This document shows positions 12,961 through 24,358 of a stretch of 64,000 nt of DNA, in pieces. Origin of the DNA: Vicia villosa (Eukaryota > Streptophyta > Magnoliopsida > Fabales > Fabaceae). How positions within the stretch are numbered: the first letter of the stretch is position 1; each line of letters begins with the position of its first letter. The DNA is taken from contig NW_026705306.1 in NCBI RefSeq assembly GCF_029867415.1, positions 186,001-250,000 on the forward strand, given 5' to 3'. The notes below the pieces were generated by a model, which was given only the letters and a program-made list of their open reading frames with translations, was not told the DNA's origin and did not search any database. The position numbers were made by a program, and so were the translations under genes.

Positions 12961-13489
12961 CCTAGAACCACAAGAATCTAAATCTGAATCTTATAAGTTT
13001 GCTCAATGTTATTCGTGAAGCAAACATGATTTTCGTGGAAAATGCTGATATCAGAAGTTAATTCTCACAGACGGTGCCGTTGTTCCGTTTGGGAATCAGA
13101 AATGGATGCTCTGACTTCGCAAAGGAACCTGAAATAAATAGATTATGATAACACTAGTTTTGAACGGTGTCTCTCATCTCCGTTACGGTGGCTCCAGATG
13201 GTCCTTCATGGCTAGCACTCCAATGTCCAAGTTAGTTCAAAATTCAAGGTGGTTATATCCAAATTGGAGATTAGAGATTGTGTACCTTCTCATCGCATGT
13301 GAAATATTTTTATATTTTGGATCGAGTAGAGTGGATTTGAGATGGATTGAGCCTTAGACCGGTCCAAAATAGTTTTGATTCACAAAAAAAGTGTTGTTGT
13401 GTCCTACATATCTCTTTTAATTCACAAAAATATATGTTATAATAATGAGATTTATGTAAAATAAAAAGATATATTTAAATTAAAACAAA
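12961..13489. other. spacer without recognised gene
   Basis: A 70-codon open stretch at 13145-13357 (+) has no recognisable features. Nothing else supported. Confidence 0.3.
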
Positions 13490-13680
13490 ATATTTCACCA
13501 CAGTTATATGTAACAACCGTGGTGGAAAAGTGCACCTTTTAAAAATGCCAAAATAGTGTTGTTGGGGGTCGAACCTGTGACCTTTCAACTTTTCACTACT
13601 ATTTCTTAATCCAACCGTAGTAAATAATGACGCACTATTTCTGAATGCACTTTCCCATTAGAGATGTTTTGCATGATGTT
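13490..13680. mobile_element. CACTA transposon subterminal fragment (left part)
   Basis: Contains the inverted words CACCACAGTTATATG and ACCGTGGTGG plus a GGGGGTCGAACCTGTGACC stretch. These match the subterminal style of the CACTA end at 16040-16176, so the two are probably parts of one element split by the copia DNA between them. Confidence 0.45.
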
Positions 13681-13823
13681 AAAACACTAGGACAACTTTA
13701 GCATTTATGTATATTGGACGGTATCTCTGAGCCTTAATGTGCATCTTAGTATTAGGGAACTTAGAATGCATTTAGAAAAGGTTTTATGCATCAAAAATCA
13801 TGTTTTATGTGAAAGACACGCTT

Positions 13824-14147
13824 ATGTGTCAACACATACGTGCTATGAGTTGACACATGTCGATCATTATTAAATCCTTTAGGCTCTGTTTGCATGTGTC
13901 GACACATACTATAGTTTCTGTTTGCATGTGTCGACACATAGAAGAAAATTTTCTTCTATGAGTCGATACATACGACTTATGAGTCGACACATGTACTTGG
14001 TTTTTAAAGGTTGTAAGTTTTGTTTGCATGAGTCGACTCATAACGCTCTTCAGGTCGACACATAGTAGAAAATTTAATGCTATGAGTCGACTCATGACAT
14101 ACATGTGTCAAAATGAGTCAACACATGACTTACACGTGTCAACACAT
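13824..14147. repeat. paired-palindrome array D (ATGTGTCGACACAT type)
   Basis: About eleven 14-bp near-palindromes with core GTCGAC (variants ATGTGTCGACACAT and ATGAGTCGACTCAT) start at about 13824, 13845, 13894, 13926, 13958, 13979, 14028, 14050, 14082, 14112 and 14134. Partners are mostly 21-22 bp apart and pairs recur about every 54-70 bp. The array lies just upstream of the SIRE-type LTR. Confidence 0.85.
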
Positions 14148-14226
14148 GTGTGAATGTTTTTTGAAATTTTGCATTCTTTTCTAAAATCTAATTTCCCCTT
14201 TTGCCTCAAATTTGCGTACATATAAA

Positions 14227-16039
14227 TGTTAGAACAAGATTTGGTTATGCATTCAATCTTTAAGTTTTGTTGATAACATCACATATTTTCAATGTAATAA
14301 TTTTGTACTCTAATAGTTTCTTAAGTGTGCAAATTTACTATTTTGATTGATTAAGGATTGTTGTCTAGAAAATCATCAAAAATAGCTTCAACACACATTA
14401 GAAGAACTATTCATCTCAATTCTGAAGTGACATCAGCAGTTCTGAAGAATGTCGAATGGCTCATCAAATAAAGAATCTACAAATGTATCTTAAGCTAAGT
14501 TATTCTATCATACCAGAAGTCAAGATTTTAAGGCTCAAATAAGCTTTTGCTTCCAACTCAGAAATCAAGAATGCGTCGTTCAAATTAGCTGTTGCTTTCA
14601 ACTCTGAAGACTTCATTCTAACTCTGAAGACTCAACTCTCTTGGATCGTTTATGTTGCCTAATCTCTTCCATGCTTTCTCTACTTCAGACCAGAAGTACA
14701 TCTCAAAAGAAGAATGATCAAAAAAACTTGCAATAGAAGCAATATGGTACAACAATACATCACCTTTTTCACTATTGCAGGAACGTATTGTACAGACCCA
14801 ATTTTTGGTGTGCTCTTTGTCCCCCACGATCTTTAGGAGCCATTACATCAAGGAAAGCTATGTCTTGTCTTCTCTCAACGATTATCTTTTCATGGGACTA
14901 TATATAAGAGACACTCTCATTTGAAGAAGCAGCCGACTAACAACGCTACTCAAGCTATATTTTCAATCTCAGCAAATAAATTTAAAAGAGAAAAAGACAG
15001 AAATATCTTAGAGATATTGTACTAAATACTCCATTGTGATAAATCTAGTTTCTAAGAATCTCTAGAACACAAGAGTTGTCGCTCGTCAGATTGTGTTATC
15101 ATTTGTTCTTAAAGTTTTTGTTTCAATCCGCTTATTAAGAAGCATTATCTTGTAAACAAATATATTTGTAAATCTGTTGAGATTTGTATTCCTCAAGTGA
15201 CTAGGTTGTTAGTCTGTATACTTAAGAGAGCTAAGGTGTCTTTCTAGACTCTGAGAGGTTGTTTGTTATCTTTCAAAATTAGTGGATTAAGTCCTTTTCT
15301 AAGGAGAAATCACTTTGGGTGGTGGACAAGATTAACCTTTTCTAAGGTGAACTTGTATAACCGAACATGTTCTTTTCTTCTCCCTCCTAACTATCTCATG
15401 AATTATTGTGAATAGTTTTTCTAAGAAGAAAAGTTTTCAGAAAACCCAATTCAAATTCCCTTTCTTGTGTTTTTCTCTACCTTGAATAAATACCACATAC
15501 ATGCATCATTTCAAGGTGATGAAACCATAAACATACAAAGAGTTCTCTTCATGTTCAACCTCATATCTATGCATACACATAAACAAATTACACATAATCA
15601 TTCTATGTATGGGTGCTATCTAAATTCGGTTGATAACGTCCAATTTATGTTGTTGAATTATAATTTGGGTTGAGAATCTTTAGGGGTTTCATTGGGAAAA
15701 ACCAGATTTTGATAAATTGCTTCACAACAAAAGTTCGATAAATTGCTTCACTCAGATTTTGATTAATCATTTCATTGGAAATAGAATACTTGCGTGTTTA
15801 AATTCAAACATATTGTATTTATTATTGAAATATACTGATTCAATTGCTTTTCATTATCATTGCAAGTCTTAGTGGTTTTAACACATATCCGAGTTTTCTA
15901 ATAACGTTTCGGATTAGACGAATTGATCCAGGCGTATTTCCGCTATCCATAACAACAATTTTAAAACTGTATCTTCACCAAGTATTTTTTTAATTGGGGA
16001 TCTATTCACCCCCTTTAGATGATTTGCCTTCGTCTAACA
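14227..16039 (+). mobile_element. SIRE/Maximus-type copia LTR
   Basis: The segment begins TGTTAGAACAAGATTTGG and ends CTTCGTCTAACA, giving the TGTTAGA/TCTAACA terminal inverted repeat typical of SIRE-lineage copia LTRs, with a length (1.8 kb) in their range. Bases flanking the two ends (ATAAA and GTTCA) do not match, so it is not a clean solo LTR. Upstream DNA, including array D, may be the 3' untranslated region of the same truncated element. Confidence 0.7.
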
Positions 16040-16176
16040 GTTCAGATTTTTTACCACGACAAATAGCCCGTGGTGAAAAGTAACCCACTTTCTATCACAC
16101 CCTTCGTTACCACAGATCATCAACTGTGGTGAAATACTTAATTCAAATGTGGTAAAAGATAATTTTTGTAGTAGTG
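16040..16176. mobile_element. CACTA transposon terminus
   Basis: Ends at 16176 with TTTTTGTAGTAGTG, the reverse complement of CACTACTACAAAAA, the En/Spm-type terminus. Subterminal inverted words built on ACCACAG/CTGTGGT are present. The matching far end is not visible here. Confidence 0.75.
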
Positions 16177-16269
16177 TGATAGTCACCATAGATTTTGTTT
16201 TTGATGAGTAGTTAATGTTGAAATAGTGAGTTGCAATAAATGTGTCAACATCTAAAGGAGTAACTTCCA

Positions 16270-16575
16270 GCAAATAGGTGATTCAGGTGGATGTTGATCC
16301 ACCACTAATGAACAATATGCATGTAGATCCTTAAGCACAAGAATAACCAGACTGTGATATTGAAATTGACTTCAAACCTGAAGTTTTAGATGGAGTACAA
16401 GATTATGCATTTGTATGTGACAAAGAACACCATTTAATGAAGCCACCAGAAAGATATGGGTATGACGACTTGGCAGCATATGCTCTTCTTACTAGTTCGG
16501 GAGACATTTCCACCTTTCAAAAGGCTATATCTAGCCAGGAGCGGATAGAGTTCTTGAAGGAATTATTTTTGGGCC
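16270..16575 (+). pseudogene. copia pol fragment (integrase-RT junction)
   Basis: Plus-strand translation gives MKPPERYGYDDLAAYALLTS followed by STFQKAISSQERIEF. This is the characteristic link between the copia integrase and reverse transcriptase. Earlier stops interrupt the frame, and similarity ends near 16575. It is too short to place in a lineage. Confidence 0.65.
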
Positions 16576-16587
16576 GGATTCGCTTTC

Positions 16588-16790
16588 TAATCAGTTAGAC
16601 AACCGTCTAGATTAATTAGCATAGTAAAAAAGGAAAGATTTACTAGAATGGGTCCCTGATAGATTAAGTAACTTTCTTAATCAGTTATAGAACAATCTTC
16701 GCCCCATAATCGATTATATATGATCCAAAATCAGACATAGGCAAAAGTCACGCTGAATATACGATTAAGCAACATCCATAACCGATTAGA
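16588..16790. repeat. degenerate paired-palindrome array E (TAATCGATTA type)
   Basis: Near-palindromes related to TAATCGATTA/TAACCGATTA occur near 16588, 16608, 16661, 16678, 16707, 16758 and 16779, several about 18-21 bp apart. It resembles arrays A-D but is eroded. Confidence 0.5.
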
Positions 16791-16799
16791 CATTGGCCA

Positions 16800-17827
16800 A
16801 AACCAATTGTAAGAAGGTTTTGACAAAAGATGAAGTTTGGAAAATCATTTTAAGTGAGTGTGTGCACTGCCTCAACACTCTAAGACTTACTATTGCCCAT
16901 TTTACTTATAATTGATCAGAAAGACTAAAACACTTAAGCGCGAGATCAAACGAGCTTTCACATCTTCAGTTCTTTTCGATGTCGATGTTAGCAAATGATT
17001 CTCTTGCACAAAACATCTGAACCTTCTTTCTTTTTGATTTTCTTCAATCTATTTTTTCCTTGAAGATGCTCATGATAGTTTTACTAGGATTCCTTTTATC
17101 ATCATTAAAATCTATTATATTTGTTAAGCACATAGAGCCGCAGAGTTCTCTAAACAACAGGAACAAATAGACTCACTGAGAAACAAAACTCTCAACAAGA
17201 AAATTCAATAAATCTTAGAGATGACGAAGATGGAAGAAAAGATAATGTCAATGGAATAATCTCTTTTTTTAGTACATATTCCTAACTAACCCAAAAATGT
17301 CAAAAGCCTATCGATCCAATGACCGGGAGACTGAGGGTTCAAAAGATCGTTAACATACAAATAAATCATTGACACATCATTGAAAAAATTAAATCTGATT
17401 CCCGTAGAAATCATCATTGCACCTCAACTTTTGCAAGACAATTAATACACGCCTCGCCCTAGGCCATCTAAACTTAGAGTTGGGGAAACTTGGTTGAGAG
17501 AGAAAACACAAATTTTAGGACAAGTCCACATCATACTAGCAAGAAACGTGAACAAGAATAATGGAAAGAGATAACACTAGATTCAAACCCCTACAAACTC
17601 TAAAGAGTTAAGAACACACAACACCTATCATACAAGCTTAAAAACACCTTTGGTGAGTCTCTTGACAAGACAAAGACCCGAGTCTGCAACTCAAATATCA
17701 CTCGATCTCTAACCAAACATGAAAATTGTTGACAATTATATTCAACTTGTAAGGTTCATGCCTACATCTGTTAGTTAGTATAAAATCTAACTAATAAATA
17801 GTCCGACTCAGGTACACATTTTTCTAA
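16800..17827. other. spacer, probably decayed retrotransposon
   Basis: No gene or complete element can be supported. Context suggests eroded copia-derived DNA. Confidence 0.3.
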
Positions 17828-18140
17828 ACTTTGTTTGGATTGATGGAACCGGGTGGAGCGGAGCGGAATGGGATGGAATAAAATGATATTCCATTGTTTG
17901 GATAAGTTAAAAACGGATGGAGTGGAGCGGAATGGAGTGGTATGGATTCCATTCCATTCCATCACTTACCACCATTTTTCTTCCCCTCCGATTTGGGCGG
18001 AATGAACAACTTACTTTGTTCCGTCCTGAAATTTCCAAACAATGGAATGGTATCTTCGTTCCGCTCCGCTCCACTCCGCTCCATCCCACTCCGCTCCGCT
18101 CCATTCCGCTCCGTTGATTTTATGATATCCAAACATAGCC
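17828..18140. mobile_element. MITE with long inverted arms, 313 bp
   Basis: Left end ACTTTGTTTGGATT and right end ATATCCAAACATAGCC form an imperfect terminal inverted repeat flanked by TAA on both sides (17825-17827 and 18141-18143). The arms are arrays of GGAGCGGA/TCCGCTCC words, so the element can fold almost end to end. Mirror-image open frames on both strands are a by-product of this symmetry. Confidence 0.7.
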
Positions 18141-18513
18141 TAAGACTCACACTCACATATATTTCTTAGCACCAATAAAGGTGGCAATTTTTTTTTTGAT
18201 AAATAAACAAATCCTCCACAAACATTAGACAATATTTTCATAGATTTATACATATAATAGACAAATGTTTTATAAAAACATTGTAATAATATTAATATTT
18301 GACAAGTACTCGAGTTGTTTCTATTTTATAATATCCAATTAATATATCAAGTGCAAATCAATCTTCCACATGGCTATTTTACTAGTTAGTTTACAAATAC
18401 ACTTCCTATAAAGTTAAAATGATGCGAGAGAAAAAAAAAAAGAAGACACGTACTTCCAAATCGCATATGTTAACCATAATCTTAACTAGGAACATCAACA
18501 TATTACAAATAAA
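18141..18513. other. 3' flank of the GH17 gene
   Basis: AT-rich DNA downstream of the glucanase stop codon; presumably includes its 3' untranslated region. No other feature. Confidence 0.4.
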
Positions 18514-20767
18514 TTAGAGAAAACATAGACATAGACAAATAAGAAATTGTAGATGAGATAAGGAGTCATATAATCTAAGGCTTGAAGTAGCAGATTTGAG
18601 TGAGCCACCACCACCTGTATCAGGCTTTTTAACGTTTTGCGCTGATCCTGTAGCTGCAGAAGAATACTTACACGTCCCATAACCTGCCACAAAGCACCAA
18701 TATTCTCATCATTAGTTTCCCCTTCCAAACAATCAATTTAAATTTGGTTGATGGTGTAAAATTTGTCCAGAAAAATACTAAGCAAACTTACTAGGGTCTT
18801 TGTCAGTAACAACTCCGGTGTTGCCAAAATCACAGTCCGAATTGTGGCGTCCCGACTTCTGATAATACGCGTTCATGGCGTAGGCTGCATGGGACCTCAA
18901 AGAATCGGGCTTAAAGCACACCCCACCATTCTTTATCGGTCCACAGTCTATCCCATTGCTGCAAACATAGTCAATGTTGGCTTGCAACGCCTTTTCTGAT
19001 GCGTTAGTCTTCGGCACGCACCACTTCTTTGAAGCAGACGGTTCCGGTGACCCTGCCGGCCCCATTGCAGCAGGCCCAGATGCAGGCCCCATTGCCACGG
19101 GCCCAGATGTAGGCCCCATTGACGCAGGCCCTGATGCAGGAACCATTGCCATGGGCCCAGACGCGGGCCCCATTGCCTGTGGTTACATTACATCAACATA
19201 TTAGAACACTATAAACCTCAGTTCACACTGTCACGCACTAAATATAATAATAACAGTACTAAAAAATAAGAAACACTTCAAATTATTTTAATGCAGTTTA
19301 GAGTATGTGTTTGGAATTTTCCGATTCAGAGAATTTTCACACGTGCCTCTAAAACCTTCGTACACATATTAATGAATGAAGGAATTTAGAAAGTGTCCTT
19401 ATAGTCAAATATTATAATAGCCTTTGAAATTTTAACCAAAAGCTAGCAAGTGGCATGGTAAGGTAAGATGACATGACATGACACCATATCGACATGAAAA
19501 CGAAATCACCAAAATAGCCCCCAATAACTCTCCAACATGCAAATTCTCGAAAAACCAATGTGAATAAAATAGAGACTTAGTTGTACCTGCTTTTAAAACA
19601 TGTCGTGTTCAAATTTGTCACGAATGCATATGCATCGAATTAAACCATCACACAAGGATTCTCTTTTATTCTTTCAAACAAATAAATAATTGAAAAAAAA
19701 TGAACAAGTACCTGTTGATGTTGTCGGGTAAAAACACCAACGTCGTAAACCGGTGTAAGATCCGGTTTAAACAACCCGTAATTCCGCTCGGAAACAGTGG
19801 GTTTAAGATTCTCATTAAACAAGGAGAAAATATAAGTTTCAAACGTTCTATTAGGCATCAAAGGAGTCCCTTTCCCTGAATTAACGTGTTTAATAAGATT
19901 CCCATTATAAGAAACGGCATTCTCCAAACTCACACCGGGTTGGTTCGGGTCACCCAAAGAAGGCCAACCCGTTTCACCAACAACCAGTTCCACGTCATCG
20001 TATCCAAGTTTCTTCATCGCCGAATAAACCGCATCCATCTGAGCATCAAACATATTCGTATAGTTTATTCCAGTTGCTTTATCAAAAACGCCACCGTTTG
20101 GTTTAAAGAGCGCATAGTTCAACGTTTCGGGTTTGGCTGGAGAGAAACCGAAGAACGGATACGGGTTAACCATGAAGGGAGATTTAGTTTTACGATGAAA
20201 GTCCAGAATGGGAGCGAAGATAGCACGGTCGTAGCCACGGCGGAAGCTTCCAATGCTTGGTGGTTCTGAGGAAGATAGAATACCGAGGGAGTTAGGTGTA
20301 ACGACTTGAATATGAGTGAGGTTTGCGAGTGTGAGAGCTTGGTGGAGTGCTTTCATGGCGGGGAGAATGTGGGCGATGAGGTTTTTATCTGAAGTTGCGA
20401 GGATTTCGTTACCGACGGCGATACGGTTGAAGGCGGTTTTGGGGTGGAAAGGGAGGATGTTTGTTGTGATCCATGAATGGGCTGAGGGTAGTTTGGTGAG
20501 GGAAGGGATGTCGCTGTTGGAGACTGTTACGGTGACGGAGATGTTTGTGTTGGCGAAGGCGCGGAGGATGTCGGGGTTTGCGTCGAAGAGTTTGACACGG
20601 TTGATGGTGGTTTGGGTTTTGAGGAATGAGGCGACGGTGGAGGGTGGTGGGAGGTTGTCGGCGATGGTGCCGTAGTTGACGCCGATGGTGTTTGTTGTGG
20701 CGGCGGAGGAGGAACGTTGAAGGAAGAGGAGGAGGAGGAGAAGAAGGAAGGGAAATGGGGTTGCCAT
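18514..20767 (-). CDS. GPI-anchored GH17 endo-1,3-beta-glucanase with X8 domain, three exons
   Basis: Exons 20767-19712, 19176-18792 and 18683-18514 (GT-AG introns) give 536 residues. Residues 1-23 are a leucine-rich signal peptide. The GH17 barrel runs from about 27 to 345 (IGVNYG at 28-33), with proton donor E121 in VGNEIL and nucleophile E265 in [10 protein letters not shown] Gly/Pro/Ala/Met repeat linker covers 353-400. The X8/CBM43 domain at 403-487 has the six cysteines C405, C424, C430, C439, C467 and C485. The C-terminal tail is Gly/Ser-rich and ends in a hydrophobic stretch ([10 protein letters not shown]), the layout of a GPI-anchor signal. Such proteins hydrolyse callose at the cell surface and plasmodesmata. 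The start at 20767 puts the signal peptide at the N-terminus; an in-frame ATG at 20851 would add 28 residues ahead of it. No defects seen. Confidence 0.93.
19045..19176 (-). repeat. coding minisatellite in GH17 linker
   Basis: Exon 2 begins with about five imperfect copies of an 8-10 codon unit (GPASGPxAM) that separate the catalytic and X8 domains. The DNA repeats GGGCCC/GCCATGGGCCC words, so copy number is probably variable. Confidence 0.8.
19177..19711 (-). other. intron 1 of the GH17 gene
   Basis: AT-rich intron with GT at 19711-19710 and AG at 19178-19177. It separates the GH17 exon from the linker/X8 exon, as in relatives. Confidence 0.7.
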
Positions 20768-20995
20768 TTTGAGTGAGTTTGTGAGATGCGGGAATGATAG
20801 AAGTTTTAATGTGGAAGGGAACGTTAATAGGATTTTGATTGGATCAATCAAACTTCAGAGTTCAAACACCGTTATCTAATGGGGTCCACTTTGGAGTAAA
20901 ACTCTAATCCAAGGTTTCTGTTCAGTTTGAGCGTTTGATATAGTAATTTAGTAGTTTAGCCGACAAACAAAGATGTTAACAACGAAATAAGGTTT

Positions 20996-21181
20996 CTATC
21001 TAATTGATCATAGTTTAAAAAAAAAAAAGTGTACTTTTTGATTTTTTTGTCTAATTGATGATAGTTTTAAAAAAAGTGTACTTTTTGATTTTTTGTCTAA
21101 TTGATCATAGTTTTAAAAAAAAGTGTACTTTTTGTTTTTTTTCTATTTGATCATAATTTAAAAAAAAAGTGTACTTTTTGA
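20996..21181. repeat. four tandem ~48-bp AT-rich repeats
   Basis: Four copies of a unit beginning CTAATTGATCATAGTTT and ending in poly-A then GTGTACTTTTTG. They lie about 230 bp upstream of the GH17 start codon and could affect its promoter. Confidence 0.8.
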
Positions 21182-21356
21182 ATATTTGTATAATTTAAAG
21201 AGAACTTTTTTCACGTTGTTTATTAAAAAAACTCGCGTGTTTCTTAGAGAGAAGTTCTCTCTCTAACTTAATGTGTTACTTCTACGTTTTTGTGTGGTTT
21301 TTTTTTTTTTTTTTGGTTTTTTACCCAAATCTCTACTCCTTTTAGTGGATTGTTGG

Positions 21357-21923
21357 TAGACATGGCAATAAAACCCAGACTCACGGGTACCCACCCGAAC
21401 CCGCTCCGGAGTTGACGGGAAAAACCCGCTTTGACTGGGTTTGAATTTGGGTTTGGATTTTCCCCGATTAGAAAACATGGGGATGGGTCGGGTAATGGGG
21501 ACACTAGTACCCACCCCGAACCCGAACCCGCCCCGTTTATTTCAATATGTACATTATTATTTATATTTCATAATTTATATTATTAAATATGTGGTTAATG
21601 TTTTAATAATTTGATTTGTATTTATTATTTTAAATATTTGAAATATATGTATGAAATTTTTTTGAGATTGTTTTATTTTGTTATTTATAATGTAATTTGA
21701 TTTTTGAAAAAGTAAATATTTTTATTAAAAAATTAATTTTACGAAATACATGGTGGCGGGGCGGGGATACCCGAACCCAACCCGAACCCGTTAAAGACGG
21801 GTTTGGGTTTTAATTCCCCATCCCCGTTTGGGTTTGGGGCGGGTAACGGGGATTGATTGGGGATTCGGGTTTGGGTTTGGGGGAGGTAAAAACCGTCCCC
21901 GACCCGCCCCGTTGCCATGCCTA
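21357..21923. mobile_element. hAT-type MITE, copy 1 (567 bp)
   Basis: Termini TAGACATGGCAAT and GTTGCCATGCCTA form an inverted repeat extended by long CGGGT-rich arms. An exact 8-bp duplication ATTGTTGG flanks it (21349-21356 and 21924-21931), the hAT signature. The AT-rich centre is non-coding. A second family member lies at 27295-27823 in the opposite orientation. Confidence 0.85.
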
Positions 21924-22612
21924 ATTGTTGGTGCTTTTCAAACTCCCATTTGTTGCCGTTGTATCCTTATGGAGTTTGGTGTTATTATGGTTTGAGGGGT
22001 GTCTCATGGAGCGGTGGAAGAATGTTCTGTTGTTTGTGGAGGAAGAAGAAGGTATAACAGTTAATGGAAAGGCGGAGCTAGGAGACGGAGTCTTCCATAG
22101 AACTCTCGTTGAAAAGTTGTGGACGAACAACCCTTTCAACAATACAGCTTTCAAAGGAACGACGATTCAAGCTTGGTGTATCAAGCACAACGTTGAAGCT
22201 CAAAATCTGGGGAAGAACTTATTCTTGTTCAGGTTTTAGTCTAAGCGGAATGTGAATACGGTCTTAAGCGGGGGTCCTTGGAACTTCAATGGAAACCTCT
22301 TAATCCTTGAAATAGTTTCTAGAGAAGAACAATCATCTAGTTTGGAGATGCATTATGGAGTGTTTTAGGTCGGAGTTTACGATCTACCATTATGGAGATG
22401 CATTATGGAGTGTTTTAGGTCGGACCTTCTCTTGGTGCCCAGATCAATTGAAGTTTTTTCCCTCAGCAATGGGGTTGCCTGGTCTTTTTTGTTGCAATTA
22501 GGATCAGTTAATTATCAAGAGCGCAATTTTTCGAGTTCATTCTGGTATTCAATCTCCTTCCACCTCAACGGTTCGAAACCTTCGTTTCTCCCTCGTCAGG
22601 TTCAAGAAGTTT
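21924..22612 (+). pseudogene. LINE ORF1 remnant (DUF4283 domain)
   Basis: Plus-strand reading from about 22000 gives LVEKLWTNNPFNNTAFKG, then NLGKNLFLFRF, then VLSGGPWNFNGNLLILE. This is the DUF4283 nucleic-acid-binding region of plant L1-type LINE ORF1. A stop follows FRF (22237-22239). A 32-bp segment (GGAGATGCATTATGGAGTGT and following) is repeated at about 22343 and 22394. The LINE is cut at about 22613 by LTR DNA and resumes at 26277. Confidence 0.75.
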
Positions 22613-24178
22613 GAATAGGGGCAGCTGATGCACCCCAAAATTTTCCCTCTTTATTTGAGCTATATGTTATTAACGACGTTTATTTTGTCATTCAAAATTG
22701 AAGAAAAATAATAAAGAGTTCTTGTGGTTTTAAGGAAGTGCGACGCGAAGAATGGTTTAAACAGTGAAAATACGAGAAAATTCACAAGTCCTATTTGGAA
22801 AGTGATATGAGCTGAATTCTCACGTGGCCCCCACCGTTTTGACGATATCTACAACTTTCGTGTTCGGCTCGGGAGCCAGTTCTTTGAGGAAGGTTGTCAA
22901 ATTGGCAAATTGTTTGGATTTTTATAGAGAAAAATGGTGTTGAATGTAGGGTTTCGGATCTTAGAAAATTCATATCTCATAATCTGTTAGTCGGATTCGC
23001 TCGAAAATTTAACTGGAGCTCCGTGCCATTATTACCAAGATTTCATATGTTCGGACCGTCGACCAATTTACACTGAAAACTCCCAACATTTTGAAGAACG
23101 TCGTAATCTTTCGGTGAAAAGTGTGTTTTCGAGTATGTCGCGCCAAGTTTGAAAATTCATAACTTCTTCGATTTTTATCGTATGAAGTCCATTCCAGCGG
23201 CATTCTCTTGGAAATTTAGTTAGCTTCGATTCTTCGTCACAAATGCTTGTTCAGATTTTGAGCCGAAGATGGAGTTTTATCGAGTTCTTTGAGCGATACG
23301 CACGAAATTCTGCACAGTCGCGCTAGATGAATTGGCGTTTCTCGTCATTCAAACGCGCGTAATTTCTTCATCGCTTATCGGATTGAGACGATTCTCGCGG
23401 CTACGATCCAAAATTTTAGTCATCTTCGAGTTGACGCCGGTCCTGCTTTCAAACTTCGCACTGATTCGCGTTTCCTCGAAAACGAGTCAAAAAAGAGATA
23501 ATTAAGGGCGTTTCGGACATTTCATCACTCACACTATATAAACTATTTTTCTTCACATTCTCTCATAACTTGAATTCACCAAAAATCTTCATAAACACTT
23601 TCTCCCAATCCTCTCTCAATTCCCTTGGATCAAAATCACAAATCACATAAAACTTTCATCAATCCTCATGAACATTCATTGATCTTCATCAAATTCAAGA
23701 ACAACATGGATTGAAGATCAAGATCTCGAGTTCGAATTCGCTCTTCTATCTCCATTAGCTTGCGCGCCAATCTCTTCTCTCTCCTTCCGGATTCGCTTTT
23801 CAATTTTGTTCGTGTTCGCATTCGTGTCGTGTTCGTGTTCGCGCGTCGGTTTAGATCGTCATCCGGTAAGCTTTCAAATCTTGAATTAAGTGCTTAATTG
23901 TTGATGTTAACATGATTTGAATGTTAGATCTAGATGTTGATTATGCTTAATTGATGTTGATGATGATTAAATGTTAGATTCAAGTTGTTAGATTGAAACT
24001 TTGCTTGCAATTGCATGTTGATACAAGTTTGGTGCACTATGTGTTCGTGATAATGCTTGCATGAATTCGTTGCTTGATAATTATTGATGATGACTTGAAA
24101 TCTATGTGGATTGATGCCTAATTGTGGTTGCTTGATGTTCATAATGCTGTGCAAATTGAGACTAATTTTGTGCACAGT

Positions 24179-24358
24179 GTAACCGGTTACGCTCCTGGCC
24201 GTAACCGGTTACGAACTCGTATTTGCCTCTCCTTTTGCTTCTGTGCACAGCGTAACCGATTACGCTCCAGGCCGTAACCGGTTACGAACCTTTGTTTTGC
24301 TTTGTTTGTGCTACTGGTTGCAGCGTAACCGGTTACGCTCCCAGCCGTAACCAGTTAC
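24179..24358 (+). repeat. paired-palindrome array A (GTAACCGGTTAC)
   Basis: Six 12-bp palindromes GTAACCGGTTAC (two with one substitution) start at 24179, 24201, 24252, 24274, 24325 and 24347. Partners are exactly 22 bp apart and pairs recur exactly every 73 bp. Confidence 0.95.

Noticed and set aside
17771..18169. Five overlapping open frames on both strands
   Set aside because: A by-product of the MITE's inverted GGAGCGGA/TCCGCTCC arms, which lack stops in several frames.
18763..20675. Plus-strand frames of 76-127 codons opposite the GH17 exons
   Set aside because: Antisense shadows of a well-supported spliced minus-strand gene.
24179..24358. CRISPR-like regular repeats
   Set aside because: The repeats are 12-bp palindromes inside a plant LTR with related, not unique, spacers. 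There are no cas genes and this is not a prokaryote.
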